Positions 25,910 to 35,200 of a stretch of DNA of 64,000 bases are shown piece by piece. The notes beneath the pieces were generated by a model. The model saw only the letters and a list, made by a program, of their open reading frames with translations, did not search any database and had not been told where the DNA came from. The DNA comes from Bacteroidota bacterium (GTDB taxonomy: Bacteria; Bacteroidota; Bacteroidia; Chitinophagales; Chitinophagaceae): NCBI GenBank assembly GCA_018267625.1, contig JAFDYC010000066.1, positions 1-64,000 on the forward strand, given 5' to 3'. Every line of letters begins with the position of its first letter. The first letter of the stretch is position 1. The position numbers and the translations under genes are program-made.

Positions 25910-27136
25910 ATGAACGAACGTTTTTCCATATCGCCCAAGCTCAAAACCCTTAGCCTTTCCCTGATAGGCATTGGCTTACTGACGCTGATCATTGGCGGGA
26001 TTGTGTTGCTCGGATCTTCCGATATCCACGCTAAAACCCGATTCTGGGAAGCTTTACTACACAATTCTATTTTCTTCCTGCTGATTTCGGTCGCCTCCGC
26101 ATTTATCCTAGCGGCTTCTTCCCTGGCTCAGGGTGGATGGTTAGTAGCCTACCGCAGAATCCCCGAAGCAATCGGTGCCAATGTCTGGATTTTTGGCCTC
26201 ATCGCTACGGTGATCATGTTCCTGATTGCATTTACGTTCCGGGTTCATACTCCGGAAGGGGACATCAACCCGATATACCGCTGGATGACGCCCGGTCATG
26301 ATGAAATCTTACTGGGTAAACGTGGGTTTCTAAATCCTTATTTCTTCTCCATTTTCACCATCTGTGCCATTGGTGCCTGGTCATTCTTTGGTTTGAAATT
26401 TCGCAGGCTCTCTGCCAGCCAGGATCAGGCTGCAAAAACGGCTACTAAAAACTATTGGAACACCATTTTCTTCAGTGGTTTGTTTATGCTGGTGTATGCT
26501 CTGACACAAATGAGTGCAGCCCCCTGGATGTGGATCATGAGCATTGATGCCCATTGGTTCTCCACCATGTTCTCCTGGTATGTTTGGGCTTCCGCCTTTG
26601 TGACCGGAATGGCCTTTATCCTGATGTGGGTGGTTTATCTGAAGAACCAGGGTTACCTCGCCATTGTGAATAAGGAACATATCCATGACCTCGGTAAGCT
26701 CATGTTCGCGTTCTCTATTTTCTACACCTATGTTTGGTTTGCCCAGTACATGCTGATTTGGTACGGAAACATTCCTGAAGAAACGACCTATTTCAAAGTG
26801 CGTATGGAAGGCCCCTACACCCTGATGTGGTTCGGTGTGTTCGTCATTTGTTTCGTAATGCCTATTTTAATTCTGATGAGTCGTCCATCCAAGCGGAACT
26901 ATTTCACCGCCATCTTCATGGCGATGTTCCTCATCTTCGGCCACTGGCTGGATTTCTTCCAAATGATTTATCCCGGCCCGATGGGTGCAAAGTGGGCTTT
27001 GAGTTGGTATGAGATCGGCATTGTGTGTGGGTTTATCGGCATCCATATCTATAGCGTTGCAACCTCGCTGACTAAGTATCCGCTCGTACCCAAGAACCAT
27101 CCTTTCCTTAAAGAATCCATATTGCACGTCAGCTAA
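25910..27136 (+). CDS. actF: Alternative complex III subunit ActF
   Basis: This 408-residue membrane protein with about ten hydrophobic helices is ActF, a relative of ActC that lacks the quinol site but is thought to form a proton path. Conserved stretches include WLVAYRRIPEAIGANVW, GHDEILLGKRGFLNPYFF, MSIDAHWFSTMFSWYVWAS and the C-terminal FGHWLDFFQMIYPG. Acidic and histidine residues inside helices (for example D in SIDAHWFS and GHWLDFF) are candidates for proton transfer. It follows actE after 61 bases and precedes coxB after 78, without any terminator between them. Confidence 0.92.
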   Translation: MNERFSISPKLKTLSLSLIGIGLLTLIIGGIVLLGSSDIHAKTRFWEALLHNSIFFLLISVASAFILAASSLAQGGWLVAYRRIPEAIGANVWIFGLIATVIMFLIAFTFRVHTPEGDINPIYRWMTPGHDEILLGKRGFLNPYFFSIFTICAIGAWSFFGLKFRRLSASQDQAAKTATKNYWNTIFFSGLFMLVYALTQMSAAPWMWIMSIDAHWFSTMFSWYVWASAFVTGMAFILMWVVYLKNQGYLAIVNKEHIHDLGKLMFAFSIFYTYVWFAQYMLIWYGNIPEETTYFKVRMEGPYTLMWFGVFVICFVMPILILMSRPSKRNYFTAIFMAMFLIFGHWLDFFQMIYPGPMGAKWALSWYEIGIVCGFIGIHIYSVATSLTKYPLVPKNHPFLKESILHVS

Positions 27137-27214
27137 TGAGCTGCGCGGCATCGTCTGCGGCAATTTCAATAGCAAGTAAACTGTCTCACATATCACGTAT
27201 CCCGTTTTCCGAAA

Positions 27215-28270
27215 ATGTCGTTTATCATATTTGCCTTAGTCGCCTTGTTCTTCGTAATCATCTATCAGATTGCGAAGGCCAGTGAATATGCCACTACCCT
27301 TCGCGGTGAAGACAAAGTCCGCGCCTCCACGAACAAGCTGATGGCCTGGCTCCTCCTGGCTTTCCTCGTGCTGGGCATGTATGCGGCCTGGCATTTTCAT
27401 GAGAGCATTTTAGACAAGATGCTGCCTGTATCAGCATCTGCTGAAGGCCGCGAATATGACTCTATGTTTAAGGCAACGATTATCCTGACCGGAATCGTTT
27501 TCTTCATCACACAGACCTTGCTTTTTTGGTTCGCTTTCCGCTACCAAAGCACCGAAAAGCGCAAACCTTACTTCTATCCGCATAACAATAAACTGGAACT
27601 TCTCTGGACTACGATTCCAGCAATCGTGATGGCGGTTTTGGTCATGGTCGGTTTGAAAAACTGGTTTTTGATGACTTCACCTGCTCCCGCATCCGCACAA
27701 GTAGTGGAGATCGTAGGGAAACAATTTAACTGGCTCATTCGATACCCAGGTGCTGACGGAGAACTGGGGCGCCGCAACTTCCGACTCATCAATGACGCTA
27801 ATAATGTGCTGGGACTGGATTATAAAGGGGATCCCCGTAATCTGGATGATGTAGTCAACCAATCCGGTGAACTGCATATTGTCAAAGGGCGCCCCGTGAA
27901 ATTGATTATCGGTTCGCGCGATGTGATTCACGATGTAGGCTTACCGCATTTCCGATATAAAATGGATGCCGTACCTGGCATCACTACAACGATTTGGTTT
28001 ACCCCAACGGTCTCTACAGAAGAGATGAAAAAGATTACGAAGAACCCCAACTTCGTGTATGAAATTTCTTGTGACCAGTTGTGCGGTAAAGGACACTACT
28101 CCATGCGCGGTACAGTCATTGTCCACGATACGCAGGAAGAGTTCAATGAATGGATGCGGAAACAGACACCGGACTACGTGACCAACTTTGCCAATAAGCC
28201 TGCCAGCCCTGCACCCGCAAATCAGGCAGCGCCCGTAACCGATTCCGCGAAGAAGACCGCAATGAAATAA
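27215..28270 (+). CDS. coxB: Cytochrome c oxidase subunit II
   Basis: Subunit II of the haem-copper oxidase (351 residues) has an extra N-terminal helix, then the usual two-helix hairpin (about residues 45-65 and 90-112), and a periplasmic cupredoxin domain that binds CuA. The CuA ligands are visible in HDVGLPHFRYKMD (His) and CDQLCGKGHYSMRG (two Cys, His and Met, about residues 287-300), and the aromatic electron-entry motif reads KQFNWLIRYPG. No CxxCH is present at the C-terminus, so this is an aa3-type rather than caa3-type subunit and must receive electrons from a separate haem domain. The tail is Ala/Pro rich. It directly follows actF, giving the respiratory supercomplex operon arrangement. 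Confidence 0.93.
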   Translation: MSFIIFALVALFFVIIYQIAKASEYATTLRGEDKVRASTNKLMAWLLLAFLVLGMYAAWHFHESILDKMLPVSASAEGREYDSMFKATIILTGIVFFITQTLLFWFAFRYQSTEKRKPYFYPHNNKLELLWTTIPAIVMAVLVMVGLKNWFLMTSPAPASAQVVEIVGKQFNWLIRYPGADGELGRRNFRLINDANNVLGLDYKGDPRNLDDVVNQSGELHIVKGRPVKLIIGSRDVIHDVGLPHFRYKMDAVPGITTTIWFTPTVSTEEMKKITKNPNFVYEISCDQLCGKGHYSMRGTVIVHDTQEEFNEWMRKQTPDYVTNFANKPASPAPANQAAPVTDSAKKTAMK

Positions 28271-28339
28271 ACCCTGAATGGCTTACCCAGGCAGGACAGA
28301 CGCAAACAGAATTCAGGAACAAGAAAAAATAGTATTGAA

Positions 28340-30217
28340 ATGAGCACGCAGAATGAGCACATAGTAATTGATGGCCCAAACCTGGTTCATGGTGGCACCA
28401 GCGAAGTGGACCACAATGTGCATCCTAATGATCGGGACCGCCATGGCGCCGATGATGCCCTGCACGGACATGCACATCATGAGCCCCACTTTATCTTCAA
28501 ATACATCTTTAGTCAGGACCACAAGTATATCGCCAAGCAGTTCTTGATTACAGGCATGGTTTGGGCTATTATCGGAGCCCTGATGTCAGTTTTCTTCCGC
28601 TTGCAACTGGGCTGGCCGGATAAGAATTTTGCAATTCTTGAAACCTTCCTCGGCCATTGGGCAAAAGGTGGGAAACTCTCTCCTGAGTTTTACTATGCCC
28701 TCGTCACGATGCACGGTACGATTCTCATCTTCTTCGTACTCACCGCTGGCCTCTCCGGCACTTTTGCCAACTTTCTGATTCCCCTGCAAGTGGGCGCCCG
28801 TGATATGGCTTCGCCCTTCATGAATATGCTCTCATACTGGTTCTTCTTTACAGCCAGTGTGGTGATGTTCTGTTCCCTCTTCGTACAAACAGGCCCCGCT
28901 TCCGGTGGCTGGACTTCCTATCCGCCTCTTTCTGCAATTCGGGAAGCTTCCTTAGGCTCAGGTACCGGTATGGACTTATGGCTTATTGCGATGGCCTTGT
29001 TTGTGGTTTCTACCCTCCTCGGCGGCCTCAACTATGTGAGTACCGTTTTGAATATGCGTACCAAGGGCATGAGCATGACCCGCCTGCCGCTAACGGTTTG
29101 GGCTTTGTTCTTCACGGCTATCATTGGTATCCTCTCCTTCCCGGTGTTGTTGTCCGGCTTTGTCCTGCTCATCTTCGACCGCAACTTCGGCACTTCTTTC
29201 TACCTCTCCGAAATCTTTATCAATGGCCGGGCATTACCTCATGTGGGTGGCTCGCCCATCCTTTACCAGCACCTGTTTTGGTTCCTGGGCCACCCGGAAG
29301 TATATATCATCATGCTGCCGGGTATGGGCATCGCCTCTGAAATATTATCCACCAACTCCCGAAAGCCCATCTTCGGCTATTTCGCGATGGTTATTTCGCT
29401 GGTGGGCATCACTGTGCTTTCGTTTCTGGTTTGGGCGCACCACATGTTCGTTTCCGGCATGAGCCCCTTCCTCGGTTCCATCTTCGTACTGATGACCCTG
29501 TTGATTGCCGTCCCCTCCGCTGTAAAAACCTTCAACTGGCTGACTACTATCTGGCGCGGTAAACTGCGCTTTAATGTACCGATGATGTTTGCCATTGGTT
29601 TCGTTTCTATGTTCATTTCCGGCGGTCTTACCGGGATTTTCCTCGGTAACTCTGCTCTGGACATTCACCTTCACGACACCTACTTCGTGATTGCCCACTT
29701 CCACCTCGTGATGGGTGTGTCTGCATTCATGGGCATGTTTGCCGGCATCTATCACTGGTTCCCCAAGATGTTTGGCCGCCAGATGAACAATACACTAGGG
29801 TACATCCACTTCTGGCTCACCTTCATCGGCGCTTACCTCATCTTCTGGCCCATGCACTATGAAGGTATTGCCGGTATGCCCCGTCGTTATTTCGACTACA
29901 GCGCCTGGGAAAGCTTCAAGCAATTTGAATCCCTCAATAGCTTCATTTCCATCTGCGCTATCGTTACCTTCTTCGCACAGCTCATCTTCCTAGTTAATTT
30001 CTTTGCTTCCATCTGGAAGGGGAAGAAGGTTACAGACCCCAACCCCTGGGGCTCTACAACCCTCGAATGGACTACGCCAATCAAGCCCGGTCACGGAAAC
30101 TGGCCCGGTGAAATACCTACGGTCTATCGTTGGGCTTATGACTACAAAGACGATGGAAACGGAAATGATTTCGTGCCCCAAAATGTGCCCCTGCGCGAAG
30201 GCGAAGAAGCCCATTGA
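28340..30217 (+). CDS. coxA: Cytochrome c oxidase subunit I
   Basis: Subunit I (625 residues) holds haem a, haem a3 and CuB and pumps protons. The haem a ligand lies in ALVTMHGTILIFFVL, the CuB/cross-linked His-Tyr motif is FLGHPEVYIIMLPG, the CuB histidines are in VWAHHMFVSGM, and the haem ligands are in HDTYFVIAHFHLVMG. The Glu of GHPEVY and the NFLIPLQVGARDMASP segment match A-type oxidases with a D-pathway. A cytoplasmic N-terminal extension of about 50 residues is rich in His and Asp (HDRDRHGADDALHGHAHHEPH; metal binding possible). The gene ends the operon and a strong terminator follows at 30241. Subunit III and the haem A synthesis genes are not in the window. Confidence 0.94.
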   Translation: MSTQNEHIVIDGPNLVHGGTSEVDHNVHPNDRDRHGADDALHGHAHHEPHFIFKYIFSQDHKYIAKQFLITGMVWAIIGALMSVFFRLQLGWPDKNFAILETFLGHWAKGGKLSPEFYYALVTMHGTILIFFVLTAGLSGTFANFLIPLQVGARDMASPFMNMLSYWFFFTASVVMFCSLFVQTGPASGGWTSYPPLSAIREASLGSGTGMDLWLIAMALFVVSTLLGGLNYVSTVLNMRTKGMSMTRLPLTVWALFFTAIIGILSFPVLLSGFVLLIFDRNFGTSFYLSEIFINGRALPHVGGSPILYQHLFWFLGHPEVYIIMLPGMGIASEILSTNSRKPIFGYFAMVISLVGITVLSFLVWAHHMFVSGMSPFLGSIFVLMTLLIAVPSAVKTFNWLTTIWRGKLRFNVPMMFAIGFVSMFISGGLTGIFLGNSALDIHLHDTYFVIAHFHLVMGVSAFMGMFAGIYHWFPKMFGRQMNNTLGYIHFWLTFIGAYLIFWPMHYEGIAGMPRRYFDYSAWESFKQFESLNSFISICAIVTFFAQLIFLVNFFASIWKGKKVTDPNPWGSTTLEWTTPIKPGHGNWPGEIPTVYRWAYDYKDDGNGNDFVPQNVPLREGEEAH

Positions 30218-30240
30218 TTTGATATTGACGCTCCCTTTTT

Positions 30241-30274
30241 GAGGCTGTCTCAGGCATGAGGCAGCCTCTCTTTT
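30241..30274 (+). terminator. Strong Rho-independent terminator closing the act-cox operon
   Basis: GAGGCTGTCTC (30241-30251) pairs with GAGGCAGCCTC (30258-30268) over 11 bp with one G-T pair, with a 6-base loop and then TCTTTTTG. It lies 23 bases after the coxA stop codon and resembles the stem at 7368. Confidence 0.88.
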
Positions 30275-30348
30275 TGAAAGAGATTCATGGGCGGAACAAG
30301 CTCCCAGTCTTTTGTTGCTTGAAGTACAATTTTTTTGTTTGTCAGCCA

Positions 30349-30406
30349 GATTTCGCTATTCAGCATCCGTTGCGTCGCACCCTTCAGCTCGATTTCGCTG
30401 TTCAGC
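30349..30406 (+). repeat. Imperfect 16-bp direct repeat
   Basis: GATTTCGCTATTCAGC (30349-30364) recurs as GATTTCGCTGTTCAGC (30391-30406), 15 of 16 bases equal, with starts 42 bases apart. It lies in the 323-base gap between coxA and the lipoprotein hydrolase gene, where otherwise only the terminator is visible. It might be an operator or chance. Confidence 0.35.
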
Positions 30407-30540
30407 TTTTCCTGCAAGATCCTCCAAGTCCCTGGGAAAGCTTCCTGCTGGTATTGCTCCTGCCGAATGCGGTCAAGACTTTTCTAGGATTGCAGTAGTT
30501 TTTGAATTAAACCGGAACCTCTTTTTCAATTCCAAAAAGG

Positions 30541-31782
30541 ATGAGAAATATTTTCTTCCTAAGCCTACTCTGTTTGCTCTTCCTGATTTTTTCCTGCAAG
30601 AAATCGGTAGATAGCAGTAATTCGCCCCCACCACCACCTCCACGGGATAGTTTTCAGGTGCTTATTTCCGGAGGCTACGGTTCGGGTGTATATAAGCCCG
30701 GCGATACGGTGCATATTTTCAGTGCCGCACTGGACGATTCCCATATTTTTCAGAGCTGGACAGGCGATGCCAGCACCTTATTGAATGCACCCAATGAATG
30801 GCATACCTGGTTCCTGATGCCTTCCCGGGATGTCACATTTTCAGCGAATCTCAGTGCGATAAGCCCGGTTCTTCTGAGCTATGAACAAATACAAGGCAGC
30901 CAGCGTTTGAAACCGGTATATTATTTTTTCCCGGCTCACCCACGAGGCGAAGTTTTTCTACTGCATGGCACCAATGGTTCGGCTGCGAATGTGGTTCAGA
31001 GTTTTGAATGGCAGCAACTAATCAAACAACTGGTGACGGAACAGTTTGCAGTCATCGTCACTGAATCGGAAGAATCTACGACCCGCACCGACTTGAATAA
31101 TGATGGCAAAATCCGCTGGAATGCCTTGCCTTGGGATAGCCTTTCGAACCCTGATTTTGCAAACATCAATGCCCTGACGGACACGTTTCAGCAGCGCGGT
31201 TTCATGGCGACAAACATGCCGAGGTATGCTGTTGGAATGAGCAATGGTGGAAATTTCGCAGCCTCATTAGCCACGATGTTGCATTTCACAGCAGCAGTAA
31301 GCTATTGCGCCCCTGCAGGGGACCTGATAGCTGGGCGAACAACTACTCCCATTCAATTCTGTATGGCGCGATTCGATAACAATCCGAACGTAGGTACTGT
31401 AGGGAATGCCAGCGCATTTCAGGATGCGCAGACATTGACAACAAGAGGCATTTGCAACCGCTATTTGGTAAAAGAACGGGCGCCATTGTATCCTCAGCGT
31501 TTTGCCCGCAGAGGGGATATTAGCGACACCTTGTCGGCTGCTATTTTTTCTGAGATTAAAGCGCATGGCCTCTTAGATAGCCGTAACTATTTCCAAGGTT
31601 ATTCAGAAACGCTTGATAGCGCCTTCTCGGCAAATAGATCTGGGTTCCCGGTATTGGCCAGCCTAAGTACCCTACAATATTTCTTCGTGGACCAGCAAAT
31701 CAGCCTTTCCGTTTCGGACCACCAGATGTATAGCGATTACAATAGCGCTACCCTGCATTTTTTAGAACAGCCCTGCCCTTAA
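30541..31782 (+). CDS. Lipoprotein with InlB-like beta repeat and alpha/beta hydrolase domain
   Basis: This 413-residue protein has a lipoprotein signal with lipobox FSC (Cys at residue 19), followed by KKSVDSSN and a run of six prolines as a spacer. Residues about 36-95 (GGYGSGVYKPGDTVHIFSA ... PSRDVTFSANL) resemble a divergent InlB B-repeat / bacterial beta module. The rest looks like an alpha/beta hydrolase: the oxyanion-hole strand GEVFLLHGTNGSAANV, the nucleophile elbow GMSNGGNFA (Ser in GxSxG), and a late histidine in VSDHQMY as catalytic base. An esterase or peptidase-like activity on an extracellular substrate is inferred but not specified. It seems to be a single-gene unit, with a terminator before it and 376 bases of non-coding DNA after it. 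Confidence 0.72.
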   Translation: MRNIFFLSLLCLLFLIFSCKKSVDSSNSPPPPPPRDSFQVLISGGYGSGVYKPGDTVHIFSAALDDSHIFQSWTGDASTLLNAPNEWHTWFLMPSRDVTFSANLSAISPVLLSYEQIQGSQRLKPVYYFFPAHPRGEVFLLHGTNGSAANVVQSFEWQQLIKQLVTEQFAVIVTESEESTTRTDLNNDGKIRWNALPWDSLSNPDFANINALTDTFQQRGFMATNMPRYAVGMSNGGNFAASLATMLHFTAAVSYCAPAGDLIAGRTTTPIQFCMARFDNNPNVGTVGNASAFQDAQTLTTRGICNRYLVKERAPLYPQRFARRGDISDTLSAAIFSEIKAHGLLDSRNYFQGYSETLDSAFSANRSGFPVLASLSTLQYFFVDQQISLSVSDHQMYSDYNSATLHFLEQPCP

Positions 31783-32215
31783 TGAATCCGGAATCTGCCC
31801 TATTAAAAAGGGACTGTATGCCCTTGCCAAGACACGGGTTACGGCGAGAATAAATTCTAATTTCCTATTCAGTGGGTAATACTAATATGGCAAGCTACGA
31901 ACGCCGATTTCGTTCGGGAGCCAAACTGCCATACCTGTGCTTCTCAATTTTTCATTTTCATCATTGGTGAGTTGTACCTGATTTTTGGGGAAAATTCTCA
32001 GTCATGGAAGTGTCTGATTTTGCAATGGACATACTACGAAATGCCCTGCATATAATCAGAATAGCATGGGTGAAATTTTTTTTTAAGGAAGGGCATACGC
32101 CGTTTTGCTGAGGGGTATTATTTTGTCGCGATTTAAATAGTTACCAGCTACACATTCAATGCTTTTGCGGCGAATGTGCGGCCCATTCTTTTTTAGCAAC
32201 AAATCCTCCCCTCAC
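31783..32215. other. Long intergenic region before the giant T9SS protein
   Basis: No gene is supported here. The 10-base inverted repeat GTATGCCCTT (31816-31825) and AAGGGCATAC (32089-32098) brackets most of it and may be chance. A 7-of-8 -7 match, TTATTTTG, lies at 32118-32125, about 90 bases upstream of the chosen start at 32216, and could be the promoter. The longer frame start at 32159 is not used because it precedes the signal peptide. Confidence 0.4.
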
Positions 32216-35200
32216 ATGAAGGCACTTTTTAGCAGGCAACTGGCCGCGTGCGCGCTTCTGGTTTTTTCCGCTCAGGCAGCGCTTGGACAGGTATCGTTGA
32301 CAGCGACCGGCGGTACCAGTACCGGAAGTTTCACCACCTTAAACTCGGCATTCGCCGCTATTAACGCCGGTACCCACACGGGTAGTATTGTGATCAGCAT
32401 CACAGGTAATACGACGGAACCTTCAACGCCCACACCCTTAGTCGCAAGCGGCTCGGGTTCGGCGAGCTATACGAAAATCCTTATCAAGGCAGCCAGCGGA
32501 AATGACACCATCAACTCGGCTTCTTCCCCTTCTAGCAGCCGGGGGATTATTGAATTGGCTGGTGCCAGTAATGTAACGATAGATGGGGACGACCCCAGCA
32601 CAGCGGGCAACCAAAACCTAACCATAATGGCTGCAATGAGCAGCACTTCTGGGATTGCGTGTATTCGACTAGGCTGTGCAAACACATCCGGAACTGGGGG
32701 TGCCAGCAACGACACCATCAAAAACTGTATCATCATCGGTTCGCGGAATAGTGCAACTAGTACAACCACGAATTATGGAATTCAATACAATAATGCTTCA
32801 TCTAGTAATACTTCATCCAGCGGTGCCTATGGAAACATAAATAATGCTTTCATCGGGAATACTATTTTGCGCTGCAAATATGGTATGTATTTATATGGAG
32901 GGTCAAGTTCCTATCCGAATACAGGCATATTAGTAGATGCTGATACGATTGGCTCTTCAACTGTTGCAAATAGTGTATGGTATGGAATCTATTTGTACTA
33001 TGCATCTACAACCTCAAGTACGGGAGGGCCTGTTATTCGTAATAATGATATTCAAGCAGGTGGTGGCAGCGGTTTTTCAGGAAATATTGCCGGTATCTAT
33101 ATTTCATCTTATTGTGGAGGTGCTACCATTATCGGGAATAACATACATAATGTAGCTAATCCTAATAGTGGAGGATGGGGAGCGTATGGGATTGGAGTTC
33201 TTTCAAGTTCTGGTAATAATAATATGCAGATATACAATAACTTTATAAGGGATATTACTACAACTAATTACGACAATTATTTTATTTCTACGTATCAAAA
33301 CTATGGAATCTATCTTACCGGAGGAACTGGCTATAAAATCAATCAGAATACCATCTATCTAAATGCACCTAACGCTACAAATTCATTTGCTACCAATGAG
33401 GTCTCAGGATGCTTGGCCTTAACTTCTACATCGGTGAGTATTTCGCAAATGTTGAACAATATATTCATCAATAATCAAGGCTCCGTTAGCTCCAATGCCT
33501 GTGCTGTTATTGCTTCTGGAACTTCTAATTTTTCAAGTGGCACTGTAAACTACAATAACTATTATGTAAATGGGAGTGGTAATATAGGTTATCTTGGAAG
33601 TACACAAACCACTCTTGCAGCTTGGCGTTCTGCAGCAGGCACTGATGCTAATTCATTGAACATATTACCTTCTTTTACTTCTTCAACAAATCTCCACATT
33701 CCCACTTCCACCAGCTCGCAACTCGAATCAGGGGGGGCATCCGTGAGCATTACCGGAATCAATAAAGACATTGATGGGCAGACTCGCCCTGGCCCAACGG
33801 GTTCTACCTATGGCGGTGCTTCTGCTCCGGATATTGGTGCTGATGAATTTGACGGCGTACCCGTTAGGGCACCTTCAGTATCAGGATTATCCGCTTCGGC
33901 TATCTCCTGCAATAGTAATATTTCGCACACCATCACGGCCACGATCGTTGCCAATTCAGGCACCATCAGTAGCGCGACGATTAACTATAATAATGGAAGT
34001 TCCGGTACGGCCACGATGACGCTGAGTTCGGGCACTTCTGCTAATGGTGTCTGGACGGGAACCATCCCCGCTGCATCTGCCGGAGGTACTACGGTCACCT
34101 GGAGCATTACTGCGACGAGCAGCATTCCTTTATCAACAATTACAAGTGGTGCCAGCTATACGGACAATCCGCTGGCTAATATGACAGCAGCAGCTTACGC
34201 AGCACCGGCAAATGTTTGTACGGGTAGCAGCACAAGGTTAAGTGCGCGTGCTTATGAAATAGCTCCGGTTCAGGTTGGTGCGGGGAGCACAACGTATCAA
34301 TATGGCGGATCTCCTTTTTATCATGGCTGGGGCGGTGCTCGGGTTGAATACATCTTTACTGCTTCCGAGCTACATGCTGCTGGTTTGGATTCCGGAAATA
34401 TTTCTGCCTTGAGTTTTGATGTGACGGGAGCAGGTGCCAGTGGTGGCTATGCCGGTTTTTCTATCAGTATGGGAACCACCACTACACAAACTTCTTATTC
34501 TTATCCCCCCAGTTCTGTAGGTGGTCTTTCTGTTGTGTACACTTCTACTTCAGATACCCCCACGGTGGGCATCAACACGTATAATTTCTCTACTCCTTTT
34601 TATTGGAATGGTACGGACAACGTGGTCGTTGCGGTTTGCTGGAGTAATAATAATACAGGGGGTACATCTGCTACTGTAAAGTGGGACTATTACTCGGTAT
34701 CAAATGCGATGTATGTCTATGGAGACAATCAGACAGTTTCCACCATTTGCGGCGCTACAGGTGCAGGGTCCGGGTATTATGCCAGTACGACTTCTGGCCG
34801 TCCGGTAACCTACTTTACCGGTCCCAAGACTGTAGCTGTAACCGCTTATTCCTGGAGCAATGGTGCCAGCACTGTAGGCACAACCAATCCTCTGAGCCTG
34901 ACCCCTGCTGCCAGTACTACCTACACGGCTACCCTGACTGCAACGAGTGGTTGTACAAAAAATACAAATGGCGTTGCGGTTACCCTGCTTCCTTTGCCTT
35001 CGGCACCCACTGCCACCAACTCACTCCAATGTGGGGTGCATGTGCCTACAGCGTCAGTATCCGGAGCCGCAGCAGACAGCACCTATCGGTGGTATGATGC
35101 CGCACTAGGAGGCAATTTGGTTCAGACAGGGGGCAGCACCTACACCAGCTTAGTGAGCAAGACCGATACATTTTATGTGTCCATTTTTAATGGCCAGTGC

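Noticed and set aside
31816..32098. 10-base inverted repeat as ends of a small insertion
   Set aside because: Ten bases at this distance can occur by chance, and no target duplication or open frame supports a mobile element.
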